Part shown: in pieces, positions 11,331 through 22,125 of the stretch
How positions within the stretch are numbered: the stretch's first letter is position 1
How the letters are laid out: the number at the start of each line of letters is the position of its first letter
Assembly (NCBI RefSeq): GCF_036850765.1
Contig: NC_089495.1
Coordinates: forward strand, 121,729,033-121,793,032
Direction: 5' to 3'
From: Saccopteryx bilineata
Taxonomy: Eukaryota; Chordata; Mammalia; Chiroptera; Emballonuridae
Length of the DNA stretch: 64,000 nt
Notes under the pieces: model-generated
What the model was told of the DNA's origin: nothing
The model's input: only the letters and a program-made list of their open reading frames with translations
Database searches by the model: none
Made by a program: the position numbers and the translations under genes

Positions 11331-12224
11331 GCATTTATGTTCTCATGTAACACCTAGATTTAGGCCAGGCATATAAGAGGCCATGTAACAAAGATTTGTT
11401 GGATAAACTTGGATTTGGCTTTCAGAATTAGAAGGGAAAACTAGAAGCAGCAAAAGCTGGTGAGCTTTAAGGGACGTGTCAGGGCTGAAGGTTGGAGGTG
11501 GAGGAGGAAGGCTGGCTGTGAGGGGTGAGGGAAAGACACAGCACTGCCTGAGTTTTAGCAATGTCATTGCTCAGCTCATTGAACAGGGCAAGAGCAGGAG
11601 TTGTTCCTTCTCAAATGTACTAGTGATGACCAAGACTGGCTGGCGTCCCTGGTGCAGCTATAAATATGAGCTGGTGGTTCTATCAGGTAACTCACACGGA
11701 CAAGCCAAGCTCTTCATTACTGGTACTTTTGGACAGATCCTAAGGAATGGGGTGCCTTCTCTCAGAGGAAGCACTTTGTGTCTTTGATCCCCTTCAAAGT
11801 GTTGTCTGAGAGTTTTTCTCACTGTTTCTAGTCTATTGCCAGGATGGAGAGCTGGTAAAATCACCTTGTTACCCTATAAAAGTCACCCCAACCATTCCGA
11901 GTCTCTCCAAGCATTTGAGTTCAGACAGCCTCCTCCCAGCGGTGCCAGCTGCTGTGGAACATTCTGAGTCTCTTACTTCCTTCCCTCTTAGTACAAGTTT
12001 ATATTATGTGCTATCCATAGATTTCATGATCTCCTAGGTGACAGCTGTTTCGGAGGTGTTAAAGACAGTGGCTAAAATACAGGCCCTGTGAATCCTCCCA
12101 GGAAACACATGAATTTTTACAAGACCTTTTTTTTGGTGGTGGGGGGGAACAAGGTCTAATTCCAATGGAATAGTTTTGTGGTATAAGTGACTGTAGACTC
12201 TAGGACCATAATGCCCGAGGTCAT

Positions 12225-12360
12225 ATCTTTGCTTCCCAACTTTGATCTTGAGCAAATTATCTTTCCTGTGCCTTAGTTCCTTTATCTGTGAAATGAGGGT
12301 AATACTTGTTTTTACTTCATAGGTAAATGTTGTTAACATGTGTAAACACTTAAAAAGTGT
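12225..12360 (+). repeat. MIR fragment
   Basis: MIR core and tail: gagcaaattatctttcctg, then gtgccttagttcctttatct and the gtgaaatgagggtaat stretch. Confidence 0.65.
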
Positions 12361-12634
12361 TTGGTATATCGTGAGCTGGTGCTAGTTACTGTTTTGGGTT
12401 TTTTTATTTGTTTTTTTTTTCTGTTGATTAAGTCTAAGATGTGGGAGGGGAGAGTCAGGAATATCAGAATCCAGTATCTCATATATCACTCCACAAAGAA
12501 TGTGCCTGCCTGACCTCTGGTTCTCACCACAGGAAGTAGGCTTTGCAGATGACTCCAGGGACTTAAAGAAGCACTAAGCCTTTCATATATGTTTATTCAA
12601 GAACATTTAATTTATGTAGCATATTCATATAGTT

Positions 12635-12834
12635 TTTTTTTTTTATGTGCCTTGACCGCAGGCCTTCAGCAGACCAAGTAACCCCTTGCTTGAGCCAGCG
12701 ACGTTGGGCTCAAGCTGGCGAGCTTTTGCTCAAACCAGATGAGCCCTTGCTCAAGCTGGCGACCTCAGGTCTCAAACCTGGGTCTTCCGCATCCCAGTCC
12801 GACGCTCTATCCACTGCGCCACCGCCTGGTCAGG
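12635..12834 (-). mobile_element. SINE family B (5' portion)
   Basis: Reverse-strand head with the terminal caccgcctggtcagg. The motif catatagtt flanks both sides (about 12627-12635 and 12835-12843), which gives a target duplication. The copy lacks the CT-rich 3' part of full family B elements. Confidence 0.85.
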
Positions 12835-13055
12835 CCATATAGTTGTTTTTTTTTAAGTATGAAGAGGCCCAATATGAAGAGCTTCCCATTTCTGTCCACC
12901 TAGCAAGTCCCTCTCTCCCCCAGAAGCAGTGACTGTTAATCATTTTGTACGTCTTCTAGAGTTTCTTTGTACATATAAAAAATACAGATAGATATGATAT
13001 TTTTTCTTTAAAAAAAACACAGTTGTACAGTATACACAGTATTTTATTCCTTGCC

Positions 13056-13453
13056 TTTTTTTTTTTTTTTAATGACAGAGAGAGGGACAGATAGGAACAG
13101 ACAGACCATAAGAGAAAAAGAGATGAGAAGCATCAATTTTTTGTTGCAGCACCTTAGTTGTTCATTGATTGCTTCTCATATATGCCTTGATGGGGGGCTA
13201 CAGCAGAGCGAGTGACCCCTTAATCAAGCCAGCAACCTTAGGCTCAAGCCAGCAACCTTGGGCTTCAAGCCAGCAACCTTTGGGATCAAGCCAGCAACCA
13301 CTGGGTCATGTCCATGATCTCATACTCAAGCCAGCGACCCTGCACTCAAGCTGGTAAGCCCATGCTCAAGCCGGTGACCTTGATGTTTCGAACCTGGGTC
13401 CTCTGCATCCCAGTCTGACATGCTCTATCCACTGCACCACCACCTTGTCAGGC
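13056..13453 (-). mobile_element. SINE family B, full length
   Basis: It runs from the T-rich tail through agagagggacagatagga to the head caccttgtcagg. The target duplication tattccttgc is seen on both flanks. Confidence 0.88.
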
Positions 13454-13671
13454 TATTCCTTGCTTTTTTTTATTTTTGAAAAAAAGAGAAAGCTTGATTT
13501 TAAGGAAGACAAAGGGAAATATGTTATTGTAATGGGGATTTACTGGAGTGATTTGGGTTGCAGCTCTGCTGCTAAATTGCTCTATAGCTTTGCAAAAATC
13601 ACTTATAGCATGGAATATTGAAAATGCTACATAACATTTACTGTTATAAAATAAGATGATTGTCTTTTATT

Positions 13672-14133
13672 TATTTTTTTATTTTTTTATTTTTTGGTTT
13701 TTCTCATGGTTTCTTACAATCTGGATTTTGCTCATTGCATTTTTTTTTTTTTTTTCATTTTTCTGAAGCTGGAAACAGGGAGAGACAGACAGACTCCCGC
13801 ATGTGCCCGACCGGGATCCACCCGGCACGCCCACCAGGGGCGACGCTCTGCCCACCAGGGGGCGATGCTCTGCCCATCCTGGGCGTCGCCATGTTGCGAC
13901 CAGAGCCACTCTAGCGCCTGAGGCAGAGGCCACAGAGCCATCCCCAGCGCCCGGGCCATCTTTGCTCCAATGGAGCCTTGGCTGCGGGAGGGGAAGAGAG
14001 AGACAGAGAGGAAAGCGCGGCGGAGGGGTGGAGAAGCAAATGGGCGCTTCTCCTGTGTGCCCTGGCCGGGAATCGAACCCAGGTCCTCCGCACGCTAGGC
14101 TGACGCTCTACCGCTGAGCCAACCGGCCAGGGC
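13672..14133 (-). mobile_element. SINE family A with 3' transduced tail
   Basis: The SINE body covers about 13741-14133 on the minus strand, from the head (ccgctgagccaaccggccag on +) to ctgaagctgg and a 15-nt T run. The target duplication aagatgattgtcttttatt occurs at 13653-13671 and 14134-14152. The left copy lies about 70 bp beyond the T run. The extra non-SINE sequence plus a second A/T-rich tail was therefore copied together with the SINE. Confidence 0.85.
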
Positions 14134-14152
14134 AAGATGATTGTCTTTTATT

Positions 14153-15046
14153 ATGATTATTTAAAATAATTGAAATAGACACATGAAATAGAATGGTTAA
14201 ATAGATATTGGCTTTCCATATAGGCACATTTAGTTGGATCAAGTAAGATTTAAATGGTCCATGAAGGGTATGGTCTGGAAAGATCAGGTGACTTTGCAAT
14301 ACCCATGGCAATATGTAAAATAAGAGAGAGAATATGAATGAATGAATATAAGTAAATTCAGAATTGTTTCAGTATCTGACAGGAGGGAAATGTCTAACGA
14401 GTAAGGAATTTACTATATGCAGAATACCAAGACCTCAGAGAGAACAAGGTAACCACTTGACTGCCTTATCTTTCTATGGTGCCACTTTATCTCTCACAGA
14501 CCTTTTGATGCACTGTTAGGGGCTGGCAGCTGAAGGTGTTACTAGATCTGTAACAGAGCCTTATGTGCAGTGAGGGTAAGGGCTACAGCACTGGCTTCTG
14601 GTTAGCCTGAGCCTATGTATAAAGGAGATGAGCTTTTTATTACTTCCCCAATCTCTGAGCTCCTTGCACTTTGCGAGTGTGTCTTTGACTCCCAGCCCTC
14701 AGTGCCCAATGCTTTGTTTACTGTTTACAGTGCTTTGTCTTACTGTTGGGTTCTATGTGACTAATGTTAGCCTACAGGCCTGTCCCCTCCCCAGTGAGGT
14801 AAATTTCACAGGGATCAAAAACTTAAAGCTATCAGAGTAGGTAGCTAGATATTAATAAGGAAAGGAAGCAAAAATCAGACATTTAAGATCCTCCTTGCTT
14901 CACTGAGAGGCTATAGTTAAAGACACCCTAGGGGATCTCAGCCTTGCCCTGCTAAGGGGATTAACACTCCTCCCACCACTGTGTAAGAAGGACCAGCTTT
15001 TCCACCTCCCCAGGGTACAATAGGTCCCTCCCTAGACTACAAGGGT
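14153..15046. other. Intergenic sequence with LTR-like segment
   Basis: The segment at about 14380-14530 (ataccaagacctcagagaga, then ccttatctttctatggtgcc) resembles 44250-44340, so it is a repeated, probably LTR-derived sequence that I cannot classify. The 3' part (14840-15046) continues at 22126 after the L1/ERV-1 insertion. Confidence 0.4.
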
Positions 15047-15763
15047 AGGTGCTTCTACTTTTTAAAAAATTTTTATTTTATTTTAATTTATTGGGTTTAC
15101 ATAGATTCTAGTGTCCCCTGAATCTTCCCATCCTCCGTGTTCCCCACCACATCTCCCTTGCCCTCCTCCCCACAATGCCCTCTCCCTGGTTTTGCTTTTC
15201 TGCTCTCATCCCATCCTATCTTCCTTCCCCTTTCCCTCTGTCTGCTTTCCCTCTGGACCCTTTGATCCCACCTCTGTCTCTATTCCATTCCTCAGTTCAC
15301 ATTGTTCATTGGAGTCCTCAAATGAGTGAGATCATATGGCATTTTTCTTTCTCTTCCTGGCTTATTTCACTTAACATAATAGTTTCCAGGTCTATCCATG
15401 TTACAAAAAGTAAGTTTTCCTTCTTTTTCATGGCCCCATAGTATTCCATTGTGTATATGTACCACAGCTTTTTAATCTACTCGTCCCACTGATGGACACT
15501 GGGCTATATACAATCTTGGCTATTGTATACAATGCTGCCATAAACATGGGGGTGCATTTCTCCTTTTGAATCATTGATGTGGTGTTCTTGGGATATATTC
15601 CTAAAAGTGGGATGGCTGGGTCAAAAGGCAGTTCCATTTTTAATTTTTTGAGGAATCTCCATACTGTTTTCCACAGTGGCTGCACCAGACTGCATTCCCA
15701 CCAGCAGTGCAGGAGGGTTCCCTTTTCTCTACACCCTTGTCAGCACTTATTATGTGTTGTTTT

Positions 15764-16102
15764 TGTTGGAATCCATAGGAGTCTGAAAGACCATAGTAAC
15801 AGGCTTTATTGAAAAGAAGAAAGGAACCCTGCCAGGCACTTCGCCTGGGGAGAAGAGCACCAGTTACAGACTAGGGGCGAATTATATAGTGTTTGGGAGA
15901 GCCTGAGGGGATACTGAGGCAAAGGTTCTAGTATGTTCCCTTTTACGGTTTTAGGATTTCAGCTTTCTGGAATGCTCCTTCTTGGGGCAGGTTGACTAGC
16001 TTCTTGGAATTCCTCTGTCTCAGGGGCGATAGTCCAGTAAGGGTGAGGTCTGACAGATAAGCGGAACATCAAGAGGGCAGTTTGGAATTCATGTATCTAT
16101 CA
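15764..16102 (-). repeat. ERV-1 3' LTR
   Basis: It starts TGTTGGAATCC and ends CTATCA on the + strand and is nearly identical to 21417-21755. On the minus strand it contains CAATAAAGCC, a polyadenylation signal. Confidence 0.93.
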
Positions 16103-16940
16103 TTTCTCAACTCTGTAGTTACATATAAAAGAAAGGCAGTTATTAATTTTATAATATACAGTGAGGAGTGATGAAAAGAAAGAGGGGAAAGATTGGAAAA
16201 TTATTGCTTCTTCTGGAGAGAACTCAAGAAAAGAACCTTGCCAATCCAAGTCCCCCATCCAGTTAAGAAGGTCTTCAATTTCTGTACTGTGAGGTCTGAA
16301 CCAGGCAATGTCCTTGAAAACCTGAGTGAGGAAGTAAAAAAATTTTGCGAGGTAATAATTGTGAATTGCTTGTTGTGAGTGCCGAGTGGACAGAGTGACA
16401 TGGTGATACATGGTCTCCTGGATGAGCCTCATGAGACGTGCTGGTCTGGTTCCTCTCGAATGGGAAGACATGTGGAGATTTTTAGAGACAGAGAACCTGT
16501 TGGTGTAAGTTTTTAGAAGGACTGAATATGTGTGGTTTAAAAGGAAGAGGGTTTGGAGAACATTCAGGAGGGAACTTCTTGGGCTGAGGGGCGGCTTCTT
16601 CCTGCTGTCATCCCTACCTATTTGATATTTCCCTTGTGAAGTTCTCGCTGGAGTATTGGGGAATAGGACTGTAGGAGCATTTGATTGTAGGTAATCCTAG
16701 AGATTTCTTTCATCTGAGCCTATAGGAACTTGATAAAGAGATCAGGAATGCAGAGATAAGGAGGGTTGTATAGCGAGGGTGAAAGTTCTTCCATGGTAAA
16801 GTTAGAGATATTCTTTCCTGGCAGCCTGGGAGAGAGCAGTTAGCTTGAGTTAAAAGAAATGTTTGTAGGCTCTTCTTCAGCCAAAAAGACCCAGCAATCT
16901 TGTCCCCTTACTATGTGAAAGGTAAAAAGACTGAGAAGCG
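16103..16940 (-). pseudogene. ERV-1 env 3' remnant
   Basis: Non-LTR retroviral interior between the 3' LTR and the SINE at 16941. A 123-codon minus-strand ORF (16100-16471) overlaps it but shows no motif I recognise. Position suggests the transmembrane-subunit tail and the region before the polypurine tract. I do not assign a function. Confidence 0.4.
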
Positions 16941-17187
16941 CCTGACCTATGGTGGCGCAGTGGGTAAAAGCGTTGACCTGGAACGCTGAGGTTGCCGGTT
17001 CGAAACCCCAGGCTTGCCTGGTCAAGGCACATATGGGAGTTGATGTTTCCTGCTCCTCCCTCTGTTCTTTCTACCTCTTTCCTCTCTCTGTCTCTTTCTT
17101 TCTCTGTGTCTCCTCTCTCTAAAAAAAAATGAATAAATAAAATGTAAAAAATAAGTAAATTGTAAAAAATAAAAGAATTATTATAAA
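16941..17187 (+). mobile_element. SINE family C in ERV-1
   Basis: Head CCTGACCTATGGTGGCGCAG, intact B box (ggttcgaaacc), CT tract and A-rich tail. The 17-bp target duplication aaaaagactgagaagcg is at 16924-16940 and 17188-17204. Confidence 0.92.
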
Positions 17188-17617
17188 AAAAAGACTGAGA
17201 AGCGTTAAGAGGTGAATGCTATTCATTCTCCTAGTTCTTCAGGGATATGGGATAGCTTTAGGGTTAGGGGACCTGTAGGGGTTGAAAGATAGGATTTAGG
17301 AGGTTTGCTGATACAGGTTTTAGATTTTTCTGTTTCGCGAGGGCAGGTTTCAGGGTTAGTGTGTAGGGTTAGGTAGATTTTTTCAATTTTCTAATTGGCG
17401 AAGGTCTGCATGTGGTTCTGTAAGAAACTAGTGAACAAACGTAACAAAAGTTAGAAAAATAAATAGGACCAATGAAAGGCAATAGTCAAGACACCCAGTT
17501 TGTGTGAAACCAGTGATTCCATGTTTAAGAATTCACTGGGCTTTAGAGAGAGAGAAAGAGAGAGAGTAGGAATAAGACAGGGAAGTGGCCAGTCCCCCTG
17601 CCCCTAGACCTACTTTT

Positions 17618-17985
17618 TAAAAAAAAATTTTTATTTTTAATTTTTTTACAGGGACAGAGAGAGAGTCAGATAGAGGGATAGATAGGGACAGACAGACAGG
17701 AACGGAGAGAGATGAGAAGCATCAATCATCAGTTTTTTGTTGCGACACTGTAGTTGTTCACTGATTGCCCTCTCATATGTGCCATGACTGCGGGCCTTTA
17801 GCAGACTGAGTAACCCCCCGCTCGAGCCAGTGACCTTGGGTCCATGCCAGTGAGCTTTTTTTTTTTTTTTTTTTTCTCAAGTCAGATGAGCCCACGCTCA
17901 AGCCAGCAACTGCAGGGTCTTGAACCTGGGTCCTTCTGCATCCCAGTCCAATGCTCTATCCACTGCGCCACCGCCTGGTCAGGCA
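17618..17985 (-). mobile_element. SINE family B in ERV-1
   Basis: Full family B copy with a T-rich left end and caccgcctggtcaggca on the right. The target duplication tagacctactttt is at 17605-17617 and 17986-17998. An 18-nt T run at about 17858-17876 lies inside the body. Confidence 0.92.
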
Positions 17986-17998
17986 TAGACCTACTTTT

Positions 17999-18333
17999 AT
18001 AGAAATTTTTAAAGCAACAAGGAGAGGAATTACCTGTATAGCTCGTTTGGTCTTTAGGTTGATGGGTAGTGTACTAGAAACTGGAAGAGGCTCATGGGGT
18101 GGGATTAGGTTGATATTTAGGGTGAGATAGATTAGGGTACAGGTTTCTGTCCAATTAGTAGGGAGACATATATAGGTGTTATGCCATTTTTCTACTTTAG
18201 CAGCAGTGGGAGTTGTCAGGATTGTGGTGTGTGGACCTGTCCATGTGAAAGTCAGTCCTTGGGTGATGTAATGCTGGAAGCGCCTCTTGGACAGTCTTTG
18301 AACAGTTTGCTGAGTGACCTGTAAATCCTGCAA
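17999..18333 (-). pseudogene. ERV-1 env fragment (SU/TM junction)
   Basis: The minus-strand frame carries the end of a surface subunit with two Cys in CLPTNWTETC. A basic KTKR motif at 18043-18054 then leads into a hydrophobic AIQVIPLLVAL stretch. In gammaretrovirus-like envelopes this is a furin-type cleavage site followed by the fusion peptide. The frame runs into the SINE at 17985 and is disrupted. The upstream surface subunit is absent, because the NC/protease-like block precedes it. It cannot make an envelope protein. Confidence 0.7.
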
Positions 18334-18349
18334 GTACTTAGGGAAAGGG

Positions 18350-19040
18350 TGGTTACATTTCTACACTTTGCAGTTAGAGTTTAAGTCCTAGTGACCACTG
18401 CTTCTAGCTGGAATTAGCAGCAGGTCCCAGCCTACAATAGGCATGGGGCATTGAGACAAGAGGAATAAAGGAGATATTATACATTAAATAAAGCAACAAA
18501 TTCAGACTGTCAATACCCACAGTAGAGATCTTCGAGGGATAAATAAAACTCAAATATTTAGGCAAAGCATAGTAGATGGCCCTTGTGTTTACAAGAAATG
18601 AGATTAGTTTATCTACTATTTGGAAGAAATACTTTAGGCTCATGAACAATGTCCTTGGGCCTTCAGTGGCAATTCCCAGCATGCTGGGCAAGGTCAGGTC
18701 ACAGGTAGCTGGAGCAAGGCTAGAAGAGACTGAACCCTCCCTCCATGGAGCAAGGGGGCAGCCTACCTTCTCATGTCCCTCTTTTCACAGCAAGGATGTG
18801 TCCCTTGATGGGGCTGGGAAGCCTGGCAGGCTTCAGTTTAATGACCTTTCTTTCCACTCTGGAGTAGGGCCCTGATGAAGTCCTGTTAAGCCCTTGAGGG
18901 TGCTGGAGCCTTTAAGAGCATATGCCAAAAGCTGGTATTTCCTGACTTCTTTTGGGCCTTATTTGCCTTTTCTGTTACTTCCTTGGCCATTATAGACCTT
19001 AAAAGCCATGCTCAGAAGATCTCACTGAGGGGCTTGACTA
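18350..19040 (-). pseudogene. ERV NC/protease-like block out of order in ERV-1
   Basis: On the minus strand this block reads as the end of gag (a GHWK-type nucleocapsid finger region, here degraded) followed by a protease start. Its active-site motif is LVNTRA instead of the usual LVDTGA. It follows reverse transcriptase in this element instead of preceding it. Its closest relative in the window is 62560-63435, which matches over most of its length. It therefore appears to be a recombinant or rearranged segment from another class I ERV. The catalytic Asp is lost. Confidence 0.6.
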
Positions 19041-19049
19041 AGAGAGCAA

Positions 19050-19800
19050 AATTGGGGATCCAGTGTCTAAAAAAGCCTATTAGAAGAGGAAAGAAAAGAT
19101 TTGATCTGTGGTGGTAGGTGGTTGGAGACTGTGGAGGGTCTGAGTTAGATTTAGGGTGAGACTTCAGGTGGTGGTGGTTAAGGCGATGCCTAGATAGACT
19201 AGGGACTGAGAATGAAGTTGAGCCTTAGCAGAGAAGACACGATATCCCTTTATAGTGAGGAAGTTAAGAAGGGTGGTGATGTGTCTCCTGGAGGCAGGCA
19301 GGGAGGGGTTGCAGAGGAGTAGATCATCTACATATTGTAAGAGAGTACTAGTTTTGAGATTGCATGCTGCTAAATCCTGAGCTAGTGCCTGCCCAAACAG
19401 GTGTGGGTTGTTTCTGAACCCCTGGGGTAAGACAGTCCATGTAAATTGCTGGGCTGCATTAGTGTTTGGGTCAGTTTAAATAAAGGTAAATGCAAGCAGA
19501 AAGTGAGTCAGGATGTAGAGGCATGGTAAAGAAGGCATTCATGAGGTTCAGGACTGTGAAGTGAGTGGTGTTTGAGGGAATGTGTGACAATAACTTGTAG
19601 AGATTAGGGACTACTGGATGGAGGGGAATTACTGCCTTACTGATCAGGTATAAGTCTTTTCGAGGTGATAAACCCCTGAAGGTTTTAGAACGGGAAGGAT
19701 GGGGGTATTGCAGGGAGAGTCGTGGGGATGAGTAAGCCTTGATTTAAGAGGTGGGTAATTATTGGTTTAAGGCCATAGAAACAGACACAGTTACACATTA
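19050..19800 (-). pseudogene. ERV-1 pol fragment (reverse transcriptase)
   Basis: The minus strand shows the RT motif series LPQGFRNNPHLFGQALAQDL, then LLQYVDDLLL with the catalytic YVDD at 19323-19334, and further on GFF-HWIPNFALL-like residues. These are diagnostic of gammaretrovirus-like pol. Several stop codons and frame changes follow YVDD, so no active enzyme is encoded. RNase H and integrase are not seen after it. Confidence 0.8.
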
Positions 19801-20039
19801 AACAAAGATTTTACAAATTATGAATTAAGGAATTTAAATGAGCATGCTTTACTTGTTTCAATTCAAATTATACTAGAGATATTTTCTATCAGACAAAGAG
19901 ACAAGACGGATTACTTACTCACATAGCTTAATATACAATTCTGCTTTTTTAAGTTTTTCAAGATGGCAGGGAGTTGCCAGCATAGAGGGGAGGAAGAGAG
20001 AAAGCAGATGGGTGGACAGTGTGAGCAGCTGGATGGAAA

Positions 20040-21396
20040 AGAAGGAGGGTCAGAATCTGCAGGAGGAGGAAGAGGAGGGTAAAGTACTGGTGTGTCACCA
20101 TGTGGTCAGAGGAGTCAAAAAAGATTTAGAACTCTAAGGAGAGGGGAGGGGGCGAGGAGGAAAGAGGCACAGTCACAGTTTGTAAGGAAGGAGGTGGGAT
20201 CAGAGAAGAGACAGGCAGAACTGCAGTTTGTAAGGAGGGAGAAGGGGTCAGAGAAGAGACAGGCACCGCAGCAGGAGCCATAGCTTGTAAGGAGGGGGGA
20301 GAGAATGAAGAACACAGTGGAGAAGGGAGGCCCCCCCCACCAGCAGGGGAGGAGAAAGAGAGTGTGGTATTTGCAGGTGAATGAGAAACAGGTTTTTGCG
20401 AAAGGAGTGGGCTCTTGGAGGGAAGAGACTTGAGCAAAAGAGATTTGCAGAGGGACCAGAGAGGGATCTTAAGAGAGGGGTGCCTCCGGGGGTCAGGCAG
20501 GAGGTTGGAGAGAGTTGGGAGTCCATGGAGAAGAAAAGATTAGGAGCAGAGGTTTTAGGTGAGGTTTCTTTGGCCAAAAAATGGCCTGCGTGTAGAACAG
20601 AAGGTACAGAAATTAAGGACAGGAGTGAAGGGAGAAGAAAGCCTGCATGTAAGGAATTTCTGATGCCCTCCCCATCCGGTGGCAAAAGTTGTCAAGATCT
20701 CTTAGGATATTGTAATGGTAGTAGAAAGCAACCTGGCTAGGCACCCAGACTTTCAAGGAAGTCTGTAGAAGCTAGCCACTCGGAGTAGAAACCTCCCAAA
20801 CTATGAACCCCAGAGAGTAGCATGAGTCCCAAAGGAGTAGAGGAGTAGTCTCTGAGGCCTGAGATTGGGAGGAGCCCATGTTCCGAGAGGAGCCTGGCTG
20901 GACGGTTTGGACTGAGAGGAGCCCACAGTAGAGGAGACTGGTGAGAGAAGGGGCGTCCCCGCCTTCAGTCACGGTTCCGAGAGGAGAAAATCTCCATAGA
21001 AAGAGTCTCAGACAAGAGGTCGTCACCCCAAGGCTGAGATCCCGGGACGTAGGAGAGTGGCCTGGCTAGGCGCGCCTAGACTTTCGTAGAAGTCCATAAA
21101 GGAGTAGAGTCAGACCACTCGTAGATATGGGGTCTGAAGTAACAACTGTCTGACCAGGAAGGGGTGTTTTTAGAGAGAAATTTGGAGGCCAACTGGGGAA
21201 GGGGAGAGAGAAATTCCTTACCTTTCTCTGGTCCAGCAGGGGTTCAGGACAGGGTTAGACTGCCGGCCAATTGACCTACAATTAAACGTCCAAACAGAAT
21301 CAGGGAGTAAGCCCGGGATGAGCTGCCGCTGCCCATTGCTTCCCTGGTTGTAAGTTTGGATGGCAAAGAGGGATTGTCCAGGCAGTTAGTACCCTG
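20040..21396 (-). pseudogene. ERV-1 leader and gag remnant (MA/p12-like)
   Basis: The minus-strand ORFs 20248-20685 and 20126-20437 are Pro/Ser/Leu rich, as in the p12-like region between matrix and capsid. The sequence MDSQLSP and the stretch FSSPAG recur in ERV-4. Part of the region is a tandem repeat of about 48 bp. No capsid major-homology region was found, so gag is incomplete. Confidence 0.6.
20176..20300. repeat. Tandem repeat, about 48-bp unit, in ERV-1 gag
   Basis: Two clear units (20176-20223 and 20224-20271), each starting cagtttgtaagga and containing gggtcagagaagagacaggc or a near copy. A partial third copy follows. In the minus-strand gag frame this repeats PSLQT...PVSSL-type residues. 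Confidence 0.8.
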
Positions 21397-21414
21397 TCCT
21401 GGGTTTCAGCACAA
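21397..21414 (-). other. ERV-1 primer-binding site (tRNA-Phe-like)
   Basis: On the minus strand, just inside the 5' LTR, the sequence TTGTGCTGAAACCCAGGA is close to the complement of the tRNA-Phe 3' end, with about three mismatches. Position and similarity to ERV-2 and ERV-4 support the call. Confidence 0.7.
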
Positions 21415-21416
21415 AA

Positions 21417-21755
21417 TGTTGGAATCCATGGGAGTCCGAAAGACCAGAGTAACAGGCTTTATTGAAAGGAAGAAAGGAACCCTGCTGGGCACTTCGCCTG
21501 GGGAGAAGAGCACCAGTTACAGACTAGGGGTGAATTATATAGTGTTTGGGAGAGTCTGAGGGGATACTGAGTCAAAGGTTCTGGTATGTTCTCTTTTACG
21601 GTTTTAGGATTTTAGCTTTCTGGAATGCTCCTTCTTGGGGCAGGTTGACCAGTTTCTTGGAATTCCTCTGTCTCAGGGGCGATAGTCCAGTAAGGGTGAG
21701 GTCTGACAGATAAGTGGAACATCAAGAGGGCAGTTTGGAATTCACGTATCTATCA
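21417..21755 (-). repeat. ERV-1 5' LTR
   Basis: A 339-bp LTR with TG...CA ends, matching 15764-16102. It adjoins the primer-binding site on its left and the gtttt target duplication on its right. Confidence 0.93.
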
Positions 21756-22125
21756 GTTTTGTTAATGGGCGCCATTCTGACTAGTGTGAGGTGATATCTC
21801 ATTTTGGTTTTAATTTGCATTTCTCTAATGATTAGTGATGTTGAACATTTTTTCATCTGCCTATTGGCCATCTGTATGTCCTCTTTGGAGAAGTGTCTAT
21901 TCATTTCTTTTGCCTATTTTTGATTGGATTGTTTATCTTCCTGGTGTTGAGTTTTACAAGTTCTTTATAAATTTTGGTTATTAACCCCTAATCAGACGTA
22001 TTGTTGAATATGTTCTCCCATTGTGTGGTTTGTCTTTTTATTTTGTTCATATTGTCTGTAGCTGTCAAAAGCTTTTTAGTTTGATATAGTCCCATTTGCC
22101 CGTGGAGATAAGGTGCTTCTACTTT

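Larger units (their letters stand above)
10756..12623. other. Intergenic sequence with MIR fragments
   Basis: Unique-looking DNA with MIR fragments at about 11100-11330 (minus) and 12225-12360 (plus). No exon-like feature is supported. ORFs such as 11476-11787 lack any domain. Confidence 0.5.
15764..21755 (-). mobile_element. Two-LTR class I provirus ERV-1
   Basis: A provirus of about 6 kb lies on the minus strand with 339-bp LTRs at both ends. It is flanked by the 5-bp duplication gtttt (15759-15763 and 21756-21760). Reading 5' to 3' on the minus strand, it holds a tRNA-Phe-like primer-binding site, gag remnants with a proline-rich part, a reverse transcriptase segment with YVDD, an out-of-order nucleocapsid/protease-like block, an env segment with a surface/transmembrane cleavage motif, and the 3' LTR. 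Two SINEs interrupt the env part. By eye the LTRs differ at about 16 of 339 positions. Stops and frameshifts throughout leave no functional viral gene. Low-confidence detail: the integrase and capsid regions were not recognised. Confidence 0.88.
15062..22110 (-). mobile_element. 5'-truncated LINE-1 (L1-C) split by ERV-1
   Basis: L1 sequence lies at 15062-15763 (3'UTR and ORF2 C-terminus on the minus strand) and continues at 21756-22110 (further ORF2 upstream). The target duplication aggtgcttctacttt is identical at 15047-15061 and 22111-22125, so the element's ends are precisely defined. ERV-1 entered it later, between 15763 and 21756. ORF2 frames here include the [14 protein letters not shown] segment, but they are broken. 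Confidence 0.9.

Noticed and set aside
13190..13380. Regular short repeats (aagccagcaacc) resembling a CRISPR array
   Set aside because: They are the internal degenerate units of SINE family B, present in every full copy and without unique spacers.
16100..16471. 123-codon ORF at the env end of ERV-1 as an accessory viral gene
   Set aside because: No motif is recognisable, and it overlaps the LTR edge. It was kept only as an env-region remnant.
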